Positions 22,016 through 34,753 of a stretch of 60,000 nucleotides of DNA are shown piece by piece (positions within the stretch are counted from its first letter, which is position 1; each line of letters begins with the position of its first letter). The DNA comes from Cryptomeria japonica (lineage: Eukaryota; Streptophyta; Pinopsida; Cupressales; Cupressaceae). Position numbers and translations under genes: made by a program. The stretch spans positions 833,518,136-833,578,135 of the forward strand of contig NC_081411.1 of assembly GCF_030272615.1 (NCBI RefSeq), given 5' to 3'. The notes under the pieces were generated by a model, which made no database searches, was not told where the DNA came from, and saw nothing but the letters and a program-made list of their open reading frames with translations.

Positions 22016-24302
22016 TATATCAGATAGATGTGGGAACTGATATGTGGACATATTTTGTTATTACAGGAATGGCTTGGCATACTTTAGGCGCAAGAGCGAT
22101 TTCCTAGACCATGGTCTTTGATTCCTCGATTAACACAGGTAGATCGGGATATCATTGAGAGGTGTGGGTTATCTTCTTTGTTGGACATGCCTTGGTATAT
22201 CATTAACCGAGGTTTGCTGATAGCTTTGGTAGAGAGGTGGCATAGTGACACAAACACCTTTCACCTGGCTACTGGTGAGATTACAGTCACTCCAGAGGAC
22301 TGTTATCAGATTCTATGGATTCCCATGATTGGAGCACTATTTCCATATGGGCAGACAGAGGAGGATGGGACAGATTCTCTTAGCCGAATATTCCATGATG
22401 AGCATATTTGTGGGTATGAGATCCCCTAGCAGGAGTTTTTAGATTTTGATTATGCTCCACTACCTTTTGTACTGGCAGGTTTCGTAGGTGGCTTCTTGTG
22501 TCCCAACCGTAGGTCAAAGGGACTGGCAGTGGGATGGGGATTGGTGCTAGAGGATATGGTGACATAGGGTCACAAGTTTACATGGGGGTCATGTATGTTG
22601 GCCCATCTGTACAGATATCTGCATCAGGTGGTGTATTTAGGATACAACAATTTATCAGTCGGGGTCACATTATTATAGGTGTGGGCTTGGGAGCACATTC
22701 CTGCAGCGAGGCAACTTGTAGACAGGGATAGGCTAGTTGATCGGGCTTATGCATATGGGTACACAGGGATAGTTGTCCAGTGTAAGCTGGGCAAGCTAGA
22801 GAATTGGAGGAGGGTGTTGGATGACATTGATATAGTCATCTGGAGATCGTATATGGATTGCGAGGTGTGGGCGGAGGATAGGCTAGAGATGCCCTATGTG
22901 TATATGTTGCGATACTTGATAGGGTGGATGTCTTTTATCATTAAGAGGTTTTTGTATAGCTGATTACAGCGGCAGTATGGTCGACAACAGGGTGTACCGC
23001 ATGGAGCATGTTTAGATGCTCATTGGAGGCAGGATGTGCCAGAGTCGGGTCCGACTATTGATAGTGCAGCGGCTGTGGAGGAGTATATGCATTTGGCCAG
23101 ATAGATATGGGACTATGGGTTTGGAGTGGTAGATGCGGGGATAACGGAGGAGTTTGTAGCACTCTTTATGGCCCATGTCGTAGCATGGATATCCAATCCA
23201 GCGGAGATGATTCCTACTTTTGATGATGATGAGGATGAGCAACCCAAGAGGCTAGGGAGATGGAGAGATGAGGGAGAGGAGATGGAGGAGGGATATGGGG
23301 ATGGTGGAGGAGATGACGGGGGAGATCGGAGGGGAGGTAGTCAAGGTAGATGAGGAGATAGAGGAGTGGATGGAGGAAATAGAGGGAGGATTAGAGGTGG
23401 ATTAGTCAGGCGGGTAGTTGGTGAGGGAGGGAGGGGAGGTTTAGTGGTTGGAGCCGGTAGAGTTGGCTGGGCAAGTGATGTGATAGAAGCTGTGGGTGGG
23501 ACATATGAGTCTAGGTGGTTGACTCAAAGGAGGAGATCAGATGTATTACCTCCACCGACACCTAGGATAGGGACAGGGATGGGTGGTACCACAACACAGG
23601 TACCCATTTAGATTTGAGTACCCACCCACCGAGAGGATGCATAGATTAGGTCCCTATAGATGACAATACAGTAGCTTCAGGCACAAGTACTAGCTCAATA
23701 GCATCAAATTACCGCAGAGCGGGATATGGTGATAGAGCACCTAGGTCGAGCAGAGGCTCAGGCAGATAGCTTGGAAAGAGCAACAGTCAGTGCCCCTATA
23801 AGAGACACACTGAGAGAGATGCAGTACGCAGCCAAGGAGGCTAAGTACTAGAGGCATTTATATGAGGAGGTGGTCCCTAGAGATCACAGAGCTCCTAGCT
23901 ATGTTGTGGTGGCATCCAGTTGATCCATGCGGACTCATTCAAGGACAGAGAGCAAAGGTGTTACAGGGCCTTCTCAACATGATCCACCCAGAGATCTAGG
24001 TGTTGGGACATCTGCTGTGAGACCATCAGCCTTAGGAGATAGTTATACCTGAGAGACTTGTCTCTATTGTATTTTGATCATTTGTGTTGTATTTTGATAG
24101 GCATGACATCTTGTGTTCATTTTGACCATTTTTGAGATATATACAACACCGATTTTCTGATCCACATGTGATATGTTTTATGGATGTTGATTTATGCATA
24201 GATATGATGTTTCTATGATGATGATGCAATTCTTAGATAAATTCTTTTTATTTTCTATTTTCTTGATATGATTGATGATGACGATGCCATGATATGATTT
24301 GT

Positions 24303-24544
24303 GAGATGTATCTTGAAAATGAGATGTATGATAATGATATGTTGTGAGATGTATCTTGAAAATGAGATGCATGATAATGATATGATGTGAGATGTATCTT
24401 GAAAATGAGATGTATGATAATGATATGGGGTGAGATGTATCTTGAAAATGAGATGTATGATAATGATATGCTGTGAGATGTATCTTGAAAATGAGATGTA
24501 TGATAATGATATGATGTGAGATGTATCTTGAAAATGAGATGTAT
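24303..24544 (+). repeat. 43-bp tandem repeat, left part
   Basis: Five and a half copies of a 43-bp unit (starts at 24303, 24346, 24389, 24432, 24475 and 24518) built from GAGATGTATCTTGAAAATGA. It follows the PMD1 coding end by about 380 bp and resumes at 29284 after the inserted LTR. The apparent minus-strand ORF rich in His, Ile and Ser is only the repeat read as codons. Confidence 0.92.
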
Positions 24545-27500
24545 TGTAATGCCCGCCAAAATACCCTAGAGAAATATAGCTAAAAACACACTAATTTAAT
24601 TTTCTTTTAACAATACAGCACATAACATCACTTAATCAATGCAGCGAGTACACAACAACATTTAAGTGCTATGAACATAGAATAATTCACTCAAACTATT
24701 CAAACAATTACGCAAGTGGAAAACAATAAATCATTACTACTACCTCCCTAGGGTATCTCAACAACATTACTTAATCTACCTACATAAGAAATAAACATTT
24801 ACTTTCTTCTAGATCAATACCTCATAATATTAATCATTATACACACATAGGTGCATCATAGACATACCTAACACTCATGATATGCAACCTACTTAATCTT
24901 TTATTTAATATGAGATTCTATCTTTCAATGCACCACTATTTCCTTTTTCACTTAGATTCATTTTATACACCAAGTCCAAATGTTCCTATTACCATTAACC
25001 AACCTCTGACTATAAACATCACCATACACATACCAAGATTAATCCCTTACATTTCATTAACATGATTCCATTTACAATTAACTTCTACAGAGGTTAATTC
25101 TATTCTCCTAGCATACTTATTACTGCATCATGATTCCAAAAGCACATAATGCAATACTCACAAGGTCTCCTTAAACATTTAACCCATAGCTCGTTTAATA
25201 CTCATAAAATCTCTTACACTATATCAACTAACCAACAATCATCTCATTACAAATTAAGGTACAATATCCAAATTCCATAACAACTAATAGTATCCACCAA
25301 ATTTAGATATAATTCTTAAACTATAACACATGATACATTCTAATCCTTTCCTAAAAGACAAGAACTCATTTAATCATCTTCCCATACACTTACTAGTAAT
25401 TTCCATTAATAAGATTAGTAATTAATTCATTAAGAACATCCATACAATATTTTCATAAGGAACATTCAACTACATCCCAAGCATTATAAGATTTTCAATC
25501 CTACCATTAGATCACTAACTACGAAGTATGATGATATAATTTCAAATTCTTTAATCACAACTCATAAACATATCCTAAGATATCTTCCAAAATTACTCAA
25601 ACTCATACATCCTATCAAGACATAAAATTTCTTCTACTTAAATCATTAGTTAAAGACATCATTTCAAATCTAATACCATTATCATAACATTTACCCGATT
25701 TACTTTTAACATGGTTCATCAAGAATACAAAATACATCATTTAGTTTCAAACAACAATACTTATCCACATCTCATGCATCTATTTCATTTAATATAAATG
25801 CATTACAATATCACTCAAGGTTCATCATTACAATCATCTACCATAATCAAAAGCTATCACTATAACTAGAACAACATAGTCATTTCTCATATACATGACT
25901 TCTTTTACAACTGTTACATAAGAATTTCATTACATAAATCACATCATCATTTACATTCTTGCTGCAATTATTATCCATGATTAATCTAAAGAAGCATCCT
26001 CATCCACACAAGAAGAATCCAAAGATAGGAACTTCCCAATGGTTTAAAAGCACCAACTACCTGACCATGTGGAACCAAAGGAACCACCCCCCGTGCTAGG
26101 AGATGACACAAGGTCCCAACACACACTCTACATCTAGGCTGACACTCAAAACCAAAGAGACTAACCAACAAGGACTCTCAAGCAAGAAATCACACAGAGC
26201 CACAAGAATAAACTCCCAGAAGCGTAAAACTCATCAGGACATAAATGCATCCAATAAGCATAATCATAAATCATAAAGGGGGAACACATGTAGGAGTGGA
26301 GTGTCATCACATGCCATCCTCATAACACAATAACATAATAACACAAGGCACTAGCCTGATGGACATGTGGAGCCATCTCGATCTATGAGAGAACAAGGGA
26401 GATTAGCTTACCGTATTCACGGCCTTCTCATGCTTATCCTAAAACATCCTCCCTAGGACATAAGTCATGAGGCTCAAAACTATTCATTATCTTGTTTAAG
26501 TGAGTTATAATTTTCCCATCCCAATTAATTCATTGTCAATGTTATCACTTGTTTACAAATCATGAAAAACTCCAATGTGCCCTGGTGGTCTAGACTTCAT
26601 GCATCCTTACAAGGAACCTCATGCCAGCCTATCTCTCATGACCCTGGTCATCACAAGGAAGCCCACTCCTCCTAACATGGCCCAACAATAAATCACAAGA
26701 GGCTCTAAAACAAAATACAAATCCGCAACATAGCACTCATATGCATCCAATGGCTTACTCCCCAAAACAAGGATATTCAAGTAGCCAAAAACACAGTGAA
26801 CCTCTAAGCAATACCACATCAAAAGCTATAATTAACCATCAATGAAAAACATCATAAATATCATAAAAACCCTTTAATTCAAATCTGATTTAAATCTGAG
26901 ACAAAACTGAAAACAGAATAACAACCAAACTCATATTCATAAAGCCTTATAACAAAGAAACTTGACACAATCAAAGCTACAACAACATAAAAAAAAATGA
27001 GCCTCTTGGCCAACAATAAACATAGGCATATCAAGCCATTAAGGCCAACTCACTTGCTGCCCCAAAACAACAACACTTCTAACTCACCAATCATAGCACA
27101 TCAATATGGATGAAAGCACAATTCTTTCCCCAATAACATAGGAAGGTAAATATGCTTGAAACCAACAAAATACATCAAATAAAATCATATATAAAACTAG
27201 AAAACTCACCAACACCCTTAACAATGCCTCTGATACAAGAATTAATCCGGAAAGTACCACAAAATCAAGCAACTAGCAAATTAACCTACAAGAAAAACCA
27301 GTCCAAGCCTTTAAACCAATTTAAATCCAACCACCAGAAATCTCCAAATTAATCTCAGAAATTCATTCACCAAAGATGCCAACCCCCGTGAATGCACAGG
27401 AAGGCCTATTTATCAAAAAAATTAAAAAAATAAAAAAACCATGCTCCAATCAAAATATTTCAAAAATATTATATTCCATACCTACCTTCCCAAAATTCAA

Positions 27501-29283
27501 GAAAATAAAATATATTTTCTACCTACCATAAACTTCCAGTCAATCAACTCCAAGGGTAGGTAAAATAAATTAAACCATTGACCGGGGGTGAAAATAACTT
27601 TTAAATAAAAGAATACAAATTACCCCCTTTTAATTATTTAATGGGTAAAATAATATTACCCAATAAATAAAATTCACTTCAACATTAAATAAATAATAAA
27701 CACTTGAAGGCCAATATTAAATCAAAACTCCATGCACGACACAAACTCAGAAAGACACAGAAGGCTTTCAACAAACCCAGAAATACAAATATTTCCCACA
27801 AACTATAGAATAAAACCTTACAACAAATTTATGCCTTCATATATTACCAAATCCAACTCAAGCTCCAGCCAAAATCCAAGAGAGAAGAAAACCAAAACCA
27901 AGAAGAAAACTTGCTGGAGAAAATTTTCCAAAGAGGAACCAACCCCCGACGGAAAAGAAAATAAAAAGACAAACATTAACCAAAAACCCTAGCCTCAATC
28001 TCAGCCAATCAAAATATTCCAATCTATAATATATTTTACCAACCCCACCATATAATATAATTTAACCTCCCTTTTTAAATTCAACCAATAAGAGAAGAGA
28101 GTAGGTAAGGTAAATATAAATCATGCTTTTACAATTTGGTGGGAATGTTTTATCATTTTATTATTTATACAACCCACTTAATATAAAAGTCAAACTAATA
28201 AATAAAACATGAGCCACAATTAAATAAATTAAATTAAATAAACCAAAGGCTCATAAATGAATTAATGAACTAGATAAACATTAAAAGCCAAATAAATATT
28301 AAACCATAGGCGATTAAATAAATAAATAAATGCCAATAAAGGTCAAATCACAAATAAATATTAAACACATCATAAGCTAAACAATAAAAATTAAATAAAT
28401 ATTAAATCATCATTAAAATAAATAAACATTTAAATATCAAATAATCAAATAACCAAAAAGGAAAGAATCCAATAAATTAAATTAAACATTAGATAACCAA
28501 ATAATCAAATCGCTATTAATCAAAATAATTAAAATAAACATCATTAATTATTTAATCTCACATCAATAATCAAATAGTCAATCTCAACATAAAAGGAATA
28601 ATCAGCCAATACTAACATACTCACAACACAGAAGAAACCTAGCTTACTAACTATCATGACGACTTGCGCCAAGACACTGACGACTCACAGTGAACAACTT
28701 AAACCTAGAGTATGTGAGGGGAAATTGTGCCAACTCCAAACCACATACCATTAGGATTTAAAGACACACTTAGACCTGTGGAGCCAGGTGGAGTTAATGT
28801 CTGGTACCTGCAAATCCTGCATCCACAAAGCAAGGATACGACATATGCATATATATTATAACAGACAAGGGTTAGAGAATCGCAACGACACATCCAGCTC
28901 GCAATGAGTGATGTGCAATTGTCTCTATCTCAAAGATAGTCATACAACAATCAAACACACCATAAGATCAACTCATCATAGATAATCATTAAATATGGCT
29001 AGTAGATAAAAACATCATCAAGTGCATGGTTAGTATAATTCACGATTATAGTAAGGCATGTTAAATCCATCAACAATTATGCTCATCAAATCACATGATC
29101 AATATAATCTTTCGATAGTCAATCACATAATAAGCATATAGTGTCTAATAAATCACACGATCATTAATGATAGTATCAACATCCTATAAATCATCTGAAA
29201 TAGCCTATGCCCAATAGTGTTTATCACGCATGAATTAAAGGTCAACTCTAGTCAAACAAGTCAAGTCAGGGGTGGACCCTACA
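24545..29283 (-). repeat. Giant solo LTR, 4739 bp, inserted in the 43-bp array
   Basis: The insertion has TG...CA ends. On the minus strand it starts TGTAGGGTCCACCCC and ends GGGTATTTTGGCGGGCATTACA-like, as seen in plant chromovirus LTRs just before the primer-binding site. The 5-bp target duplication TGTAT (24540-24544 and 29284-29288) is exact, and the tandem repeat continues on both sides. No gag, pol or internal LTR boundary is visible. A TATA-like ATAAATAGG lies near 27410 on the minus strand. Much of 27400-28600 is very AT-rich. A LARD-type element with unrecognised short LTRs is the alternative. Confidence 0.75.
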
Positions 29284-29380
29284 TGTATGATAATGATATG
29301 CGGTGAGATTTATCTTGAAAATGATATGTATGATAATGATATGTGGTGAGATGTATCTTGAAAATGAGATGTATGATAAT
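29284..29380 (+). repeat. 43-bp tandem repeat, right part
   Basis: About two further copies of the 43-bp unit, restoring the array when the 4.7-kb insert and one TGTAT are removed. Confidence 0.88.
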
Positions 29381-29458
29381 GATATGCAACTAATTGTAAA
29401 AATTGTAAAATGATATGCAACTAATTGTAAAAATTGTAAAATGATATGCAACTAATTG
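29381..29458 (+). repeat. 31-bp tandem repeat
   Basis: Units start GATATGCAACTAATTGTAAA at 29381, 29412 and 29443 (two full copies and one partial), adjoining the 43-bp array. Confidence 0.88.
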
Positions 29459-30371
29459 ATCGTCCTCATTCTGTCGTTTGTCATTCTTGTATAGTCACAT
29501 GTTTTTTTGCTTTGTTTGTGTTTATCATCATTGAGTTGTTGGATATGTTGAAAATTTATACAAGCATAATGGTATAATTGAACCATAATGACCTGAGAAA
29601 AATTTACATGGATTTCGATATTGCAAGATGGCACAAGCATTGAGGTATAATTGAACCAAGATGACCTAAGTGGTGCTTGCATATAAACAGACAAGAGTAA
29701 ACCTTTTGTATGTGCAAAGTGGAACAATGTCTTCAGTGATATATTTCGAATCACGTCTCAAAACAAGTATTTGCACAGTACAAGTGATCACCTCACAGAT
29801 AGAAAACCAAAAAAAAAAATATCAAACCCTCCAGCCACTTTCTCTAGCTCGATGTATCATTGAGAAAATTTAGGGGATCCGATAATTTAAAAAGTTTAAG
29901 TGCAAAAAAATACTCAAAACTTTATGCAATATTTAAACAAATTATACTTCAGAAAATCATCCATTATGTGTGTTTAATCGGATCAGTGTTTTGTTTTCTT
30001 GGTTGTTGGAGTTTTGGCTTGACGGGATTTGTTTGGTGTGCTGCAATTCTTTTTTGAAGTCAGATGAATGTTGCCCCTAGTTATAGATACTGATTGATGT
30101 GGATATTTATAGTGATTATCAAGCCATGGTGGGATATAATGAACTGATATGTAGATAAGCAAGGACAGTGACTACACTAAGTATGTCTAGGATAATGCTA
30201 CGTATAAAGTGTTAGGCGATGGCTAGTGGTTTTGACTTTGTATACAAAAGATATGAGTAATGATAGATAGAGGAGTTGTTCCCTCACAAGTAGCTTTTGT
30301 TGCCAATTTTTCACCATTTGTTTTTATTGCACCTTTTTGTTGTTTTGATTTTTTTTTTGTTTTTGTATTTT
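29459..30371. other. Spacer after E integrase, no gene seen
   Basis: Between the end of the E integrase frame and the tandem repeats. A GGTATAATTGAACCA word occurs twice (near 29570 and 29643), and there is a T-rich tract at 30330-30375. No protein domain on either strand. Confidence 0.55.
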
Positions 30372-31590
30372 TTCATGCATTAGACCACTCAAGTATAGAA
30401 TTTCTTCAGATGGATTTTGTTGGTAGGTTCGTCGATCACATCTCCTTCTGAAGTTGTCAGCTAATAGGCACCTGATCCATAGGCTAATATTATGACATAG
30501 GGACCCAACCAGTTAGGCTCAAACTTTCCCTTCTTTTCTTAATCATGTTGATTTCAGGGATTTTCTTTGAGTATGAGATCACCAACTTTAAAAATTCTAG
30601 GGATGACTTTGTGATTGTAGTTTCTGCACATGCATTGTTGGTATGCTTTGAGGTGATTATAGGCATGTTGTCATTTTTCATCTATAAGCTCTAGTTCTTG
30701 CAATTTGTTTACCCGATACTCTTCATCTAGAATGAGGCCTTTCAAAGATACTCTGAGTGATGGAATCTCGACCTCAAGAGGTAAAATTGCTTCTGATCCA
30801 TACACCAAAGAATATGGTGTAGCTCTTATAGGTGTCCTGATGCTAGTCCTGTAGGCCCAGAGTGTTAGATTGAGTTGTATATGCCAATCCTTTCCTGCAT
30901 CATTTACTGTCTTCTTTAGGATTTTCAATATTGTTTTATCTGATGCCTTTGCTTGACCATTCCCCTGTGGGTAGTAAGGTGTAGAGAAACGATGTTGGAT
31001 TTTGAATCATTCACATAGTTCTCGTACATCCTGGTTTTTGAAAGGATGCCCGTTATCTATGATGATGGAACTGGGAATGTTGTATCTACAGATCAGATAA
31101 TTGAGAATAAAAGAGGCAATTTGTTTTCCAATTACTGTGGTCATTGGGACTGCTTTAATCCATTTTGTGAAATACTCAGTCACAGTGATTATGAACTTGT
31201 GTCCATTTGAAGATTAAGGATGGATTTTTCCTACTAAATCAAGTCCCCACTGATAGAAAGGCCAAGATGTTGTAAATGGTTGCAATTCCTGTGCTGGTGC
31301 ATGGATAAGATTGCCATGGATTTGGCACTTAGGACATTTCTTTGCATATTGATAAGAGTCTTTCTCCATTGTCGGCTAGTAATATCCCATTCTCAGAAGT
31401 TTTTTAGCGAGAGTAGGACCACTTGAATGTGTGCCACATATACCTTCATGAAGTTCATGCAAAGTAGAGTCAAATTCATTATGATCAAGGCAACAAAGAA
31501 GAGTACCATCTAGACCTCGACGGTAAAGAGTATCAGTAGTTAGGGTATAACGGGCATCTTGCTAGATAAAGTTGCATTTTTGGTTCCGAG
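30372..31590 (-). pseudogene. E integrase
   Basis: Minus-strand frame with the H2C2 zinc-binding region (HELHEGICGTHSSG... CPKCQ near 31330-31470) and then the DDE core. The first Asp is in GLDLVGKIHP, the second in IIDNGHPF. The third position reads GNGQAKASDK where GQAEAS is normal, so the catalytic Glu has become Lys by one G-to-A change. The C-terminal part (30372-30928) keeps YRTSIRTPIRATPYSLVYG and a tail with KGKFEPNWLGPYVI. Several stops interrupt it. It would insert cDNA into chromatin. Confidence 0.9.
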
Positions 31591-32200
31591 ATAGGTCAAT
31601 GGGTAGTATTGGTTTTGAGATACTCATATATTGTTCCATATAAAGGAGAGTCTGAACCGGTTAAGGCACAGATAACATGGGATGCAGAATTGTCATGGGC
31701 TGGGGAAACCAGTTGCTCTACCAGAAACTCATAATGACTCTGTTGCTCTGGAATTTGTAGTAGTGAAGTAATAGTAGCCATTGCATCGGCTGCTCTATTG
31801 TCTAACCTTAGTATTTGCTCGAAGGTGATGTTTACAAAATATTGTTTGAAGTCATCCACCATTCTTTTGTATGGTAGCAGCTTGTCATCTTTTGTCTGAT
31901 ATTCATTGTTGATCTGATTTATGACCATATGAGAATCTCCATAGACTTTCACTTCTGTAGTTCTCCATTCCATGGCCATTTTGATTCCTGTGACCAGTGC
32001 CTCATACTCAGCAATGTTATTTGTACATGGAAACATGAGTTGATATGATCAGGGTATGGTATATCCTTCAGGAGTGACGAACAAGATGTTGACACCTGAG
32101 CCATGTTGACTATAGGAACCATCAAAATACAGGGTCCATTACTTGGTGGTAATAGTAAGAACAACCCTGTCTAGAAATTCGACCTCCATTGGTTTCTTAT
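31591..32200 (-). pseudogene. E second RNase H (archaeal-type)
   Basis: Separate from the RNase H fused to reverse transcriptase, this frame has LYFDGSYSQHGSG (Asp), NNIAEYEAL (Glu), VYGDSHMVINQ (Asp) and DNRAADAMA. That is the four-acidic-residue arrangement of the additional RNase H found in Tat/Ogre elements. It lies between the first RNase H and integrase, as expected. One stop near 32050 separates the first motif from the rest. Confidence 0.9.
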
Positions 32201-33530
32201 CGGGTAGTGGTGCTTTAGCTAATTGATCTGCAATTACTTGTCCCTTGATAGCCCGATGCTCTGTGTAGTGGATATCAAATTCACTGAGAATCATGACCCA
32301 TTTAGCTAATCTGCCCATAAGAGCTGCTTTGCTGAGTAAATACTTGAGAGGATCAATTTTTTCTACTAGCTTGATTGTGTGAGCTAGCATGTAATGTCAG
32401 AACTTTTGAGAGGCGAATACCATAGCTAAACAAGCCTTCTCAATAAATATGTAATTCAGCTCATATCCATTTAATGTTCTGCTGATGTAATAGATAGCTT
32501 GTTCCTTGCCTTTTTGATCTTCTTGTGCTAATATTTCCCCCAATGATATGTCCATTGTTGATATGTAGAGGATGAGTGGCTTTCCTACTATTGGTGGTAC
32601 CAAAATTGGTGAGTTCATTAGATATTGCTTGATTTGATAGAAGGATTTTGTACATTTGGCTTCCCATCTGAATGGTATATTCTTATGTAGCAAATGATTG
32701 AATGGTAGAATTTTATCTGCTAGTTAGGCGATGAATCGCCTGATTGACTGGAGTCATCCTTGTAGAGATCTGAGTTGGCTAATATTCTTGGGAGGTGGCA
32801 TCTCCATGATGGCCTGTACCTTTGCTGGATCTACTTCAATGCCTTTTGCTGACACAATGTAGCCTAATAATTTACCTGATGTCACCCTGAAGACACACTT
32901 CTTAGGGTTGATCCTGACTTGGAATTTCTCCAATCTTAAAAATATTTTCTCTAATATGCCTAGATGTTTTGCCTGGGTAAATTACTTAGCTAGTAAATCA
33001 TCTACATAGTCCTCCATGAAGGTATGCATCATATCATGAAATATTATCGTCATCGCTCTTTGATAAGTTGCCCCAGCATTCTTTAAGCCAAAAGGCATGT
33101 CATTCCAACAATACATTCCCCAAGGACAGGTGAACGTTGTTTTATCTTGATCCTCTAGAGCTATCTTGATTTGATTATAGCCAGAGAAACCATCCATTAA
33201 TGACAGCATTGCATGGCTTGTTGTGAGGTCTACAATTATGTCGATGTTGGGTAAAGGAAAGTCATCCTTTAGACAGGCTTTGTTAACATCTCTAAAATTT
33301 GTGCATATCTTAATGCTTCCATCTAGTTTTGAAATTGGCACAATGTTTGAAATCCATTCAGCATAGTCTATAGGTCGAATGAAGCCAATGTCTAATAGTT
33401 TCTTTAGTTCATCTTTGACCATTAGTGCTACATGTGGATTCATCTTTCTTAGTTTTTGCGTGACTGGCTTAGCTCTTGGAGCAATAGATAAATGATGCAT
33501 GATTAAGTTTGGATCTATTTTGGGCATATC
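32201..33530 (-). pseudogene. E reverse transcriptase and first RNase H
   Basis: The palm motifs are clear. SIKICTNFRDVNKAC and FPLPNID come first, then DGFSGYNQIKI (first catalytic Asp), MPFGLKNAGATYQR, and YVDDLLAK with the YVDD box near 32990. A TAA directly follows. The thumb and connection (PKKCVF, LGYIVS) lead to a Gypsy RNase H-like domain (32140-32690) with LYISTMDISLG, where the first Asp is uncertain, and TEHRAIKGQVIAD. This enzyme copies the element RNA to DNA and degrades the template. At least four premature stops are present. Confidence 0.93.
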
Positions 33531-34466
33531 TACATAGGACCAAGCAAAATTGATTTGCTTTTCCTTGAAGAATCTGATAAACTTTCATTTTTCTTCTTCT
33601 GTAAGAGACTCTGCTAGGTGTATGTTTTTAGCTGCTTCTTCTGTACCAATGTTGATTGATTGAGTGGGCTCAATCAATATGGGTGATCGCTCCTGATAGT
33701 GTTCAAGAAGAGTGTCAAGTATCCCATCCTTAGGTGCCTTAAAAAGGTTTTCACCCTCAAATGCGTCCTTTATTTTGACTTTTTTGTGATCTATTGCTGC
33801 CATTGACTAGTTTCAGTATTAGATCCCTTATTTCTTTCATTTTTGTGACTGAGGAACTTGGCACCCTCCTGATTGCAGATATTGCTATTTTGTTTGCTGG
33901 TAGAGTTTGTTTCCAGATTAACTATACATAGGTAATGGATAATGGATTCATCATCTAGAAATATGGATAAGTCATGGTGTTCAGGTTCATCCCATTCTAT
34001 GAGATCAGGAAATACGAGTGGTAAAGAGTCATTGGGTGGGTCAAGGTCGGCCGCGGTAAGTATCATGATAGAGGTATTGTTAAGGTTGGTTGGGATAGTA
34101 GATATGTTAATGATATTGTCAAAGTCTTCGATGGTATCATCTTCTGTGTAGACTTGCTCATAATGTCGCTGCTCATTTCCGTAGCTTTGTAGATATGTTG
34201 CAAACCAAATTCAAGTAGTCCAGACTCTGTGTCGTGTCCTTTGTGAGAAGGGGTGTATAAATAGCACCTTTAGGTATATCTTCAGTAACATTTGAACAGC
34301 TACCCCATTCATAGTCATTAAAATCAGTCTCTGAAGTGTTGTCCCAGAGTCTTTCAATGTTGTGGATAGGTATGTTGTAAGGTTAAAAGAGATCCCTGAT
34401 AATTGATACCAGTCTTATAGTTTTCTCTGATTCTATATCAGGACCTACTTGTACTCTTTGCATCTA
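33531..34466 (-). pseudogene. E pol N-terminal linker
   Basis: Joins the G-patch region (before the LINE) to reverse transcriptase. Readable pieces include MQRVQVGPDIESEKTIRL, DFNDYEWGSCSN and DLDPPNDSLPLVFPD, separated by a few stops and shifts. Reading through the LINE target duplication, KEIVYE is followed in frame (one stop) by MQRVQVG, which shows that this is the continuation of the same gene. It has no catalytic motifs. Confidence 0.75.
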
Positions 34467-34480
34467 TTCATATACTATTT
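34467..34480. repeat. LINE target-site duplication, 3' copy
   Basis: TTCATATACTATTT on the plus strand. Its partner at 42596-42609 differs by one base. The long duplication is typical of target-primed reverse transcription. Confidence 0.85.
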
Positions 34481-34753
34481 TGATTAAGTAAAAACAGGTT
34501 TTTGAAAGGAACCCGAACCTTTTACATAATAGGAGAAAGAAGAAGCATTAAAGCAAAAAAGATCTGTGCCTGATCACCCCAAAAAAATTAGATCACATCC
34601 AAACCAAAAAGAGATTTCAAAACACATAGGACCACACTAAGACAACAAAATAGCAAAAGATAGCTAAAAGATAGCAAAAGGATAGCACACAGACAAAGAC
34701 AGAGACCGAGACATCTAGATATTTTTCATAATATCTTATGCATGAACCACCAT
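34481..34753 (-). other. LINE 3' untranslated region
   Basis: Follows the ORF3 stop on the minus strand. It is T-rich (GCTATCTTTTAGCTATCTTTT), then GTAAAAGGTTCGGGTTCC and the terminal TTAATCAAAA. No poly(A) longer than four bases remains. Confidence 0.75.

Larger units (their letters stand above)
13062..22066 (+). other. PMD1 intron, enlarged by element C
   Basis: GTAAGT at 13062 and TTACAG ending at 22066. Without the 7.8-kb element C and one target-site copy the intron would be about 1.2 kb. The native part contains the TAGCGCAT iteron cluster on both sides of the insertion and a roughly 76-bp tandem repeat at its 3' end. Confidence 0.8.
12987..23923 (+). pseudogene. PMD1: plant mobile domain protein, two-exon pseudogene
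   Basis: Exon 1 (12987-13061) is 25 intact codons starting MLVPYASHRFECIRRYW, followed by the donor GTAAGT. The acceptor TTATTACAG precedes exon 2 at 22067, and the phase-0 join keeps the frame of the whole second exon. Exon 2 carries the plant mobile domain: LVERWHSDTNTFHL with ITVTPEDCYQIL, then VWAWEHIPAAR, then IVIWRSY, and RQYGRQQGVPHG. An acidic and Gly/Arg-rich region and a Gln-rich coiled coil (about 23660-23870) follow. About a dozen in-frame stops are present, mostly TAG where Gln fits. PMD proteins include nuclear MAIN/MAIL factors and transposon-borne relatives; no enzymatic activity is implied. The intron holds iterated TAGCGCAT motifs and element C. Confidence 0.85.

Noticed and set aside
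24303-24544. Regular 43-bp units resembling a CRISPR array
   Set aside because: The units are contiguous with no unique spacers, there are no cas genes, and the context is a plant genome.
24248-24559. Minus-strand ORF rich in His, Ile and Ser with repeated HIIIIHLIF-like units
   Set aside because: It is the 43-bp tandem repeat read in one frame; unit length and divergence do not suggest coding constraint.
25000-28600. A gene inside the 4.7-kb insert
   Set aside because: Very AT-rich, only short ORFs with no domain on either strand.
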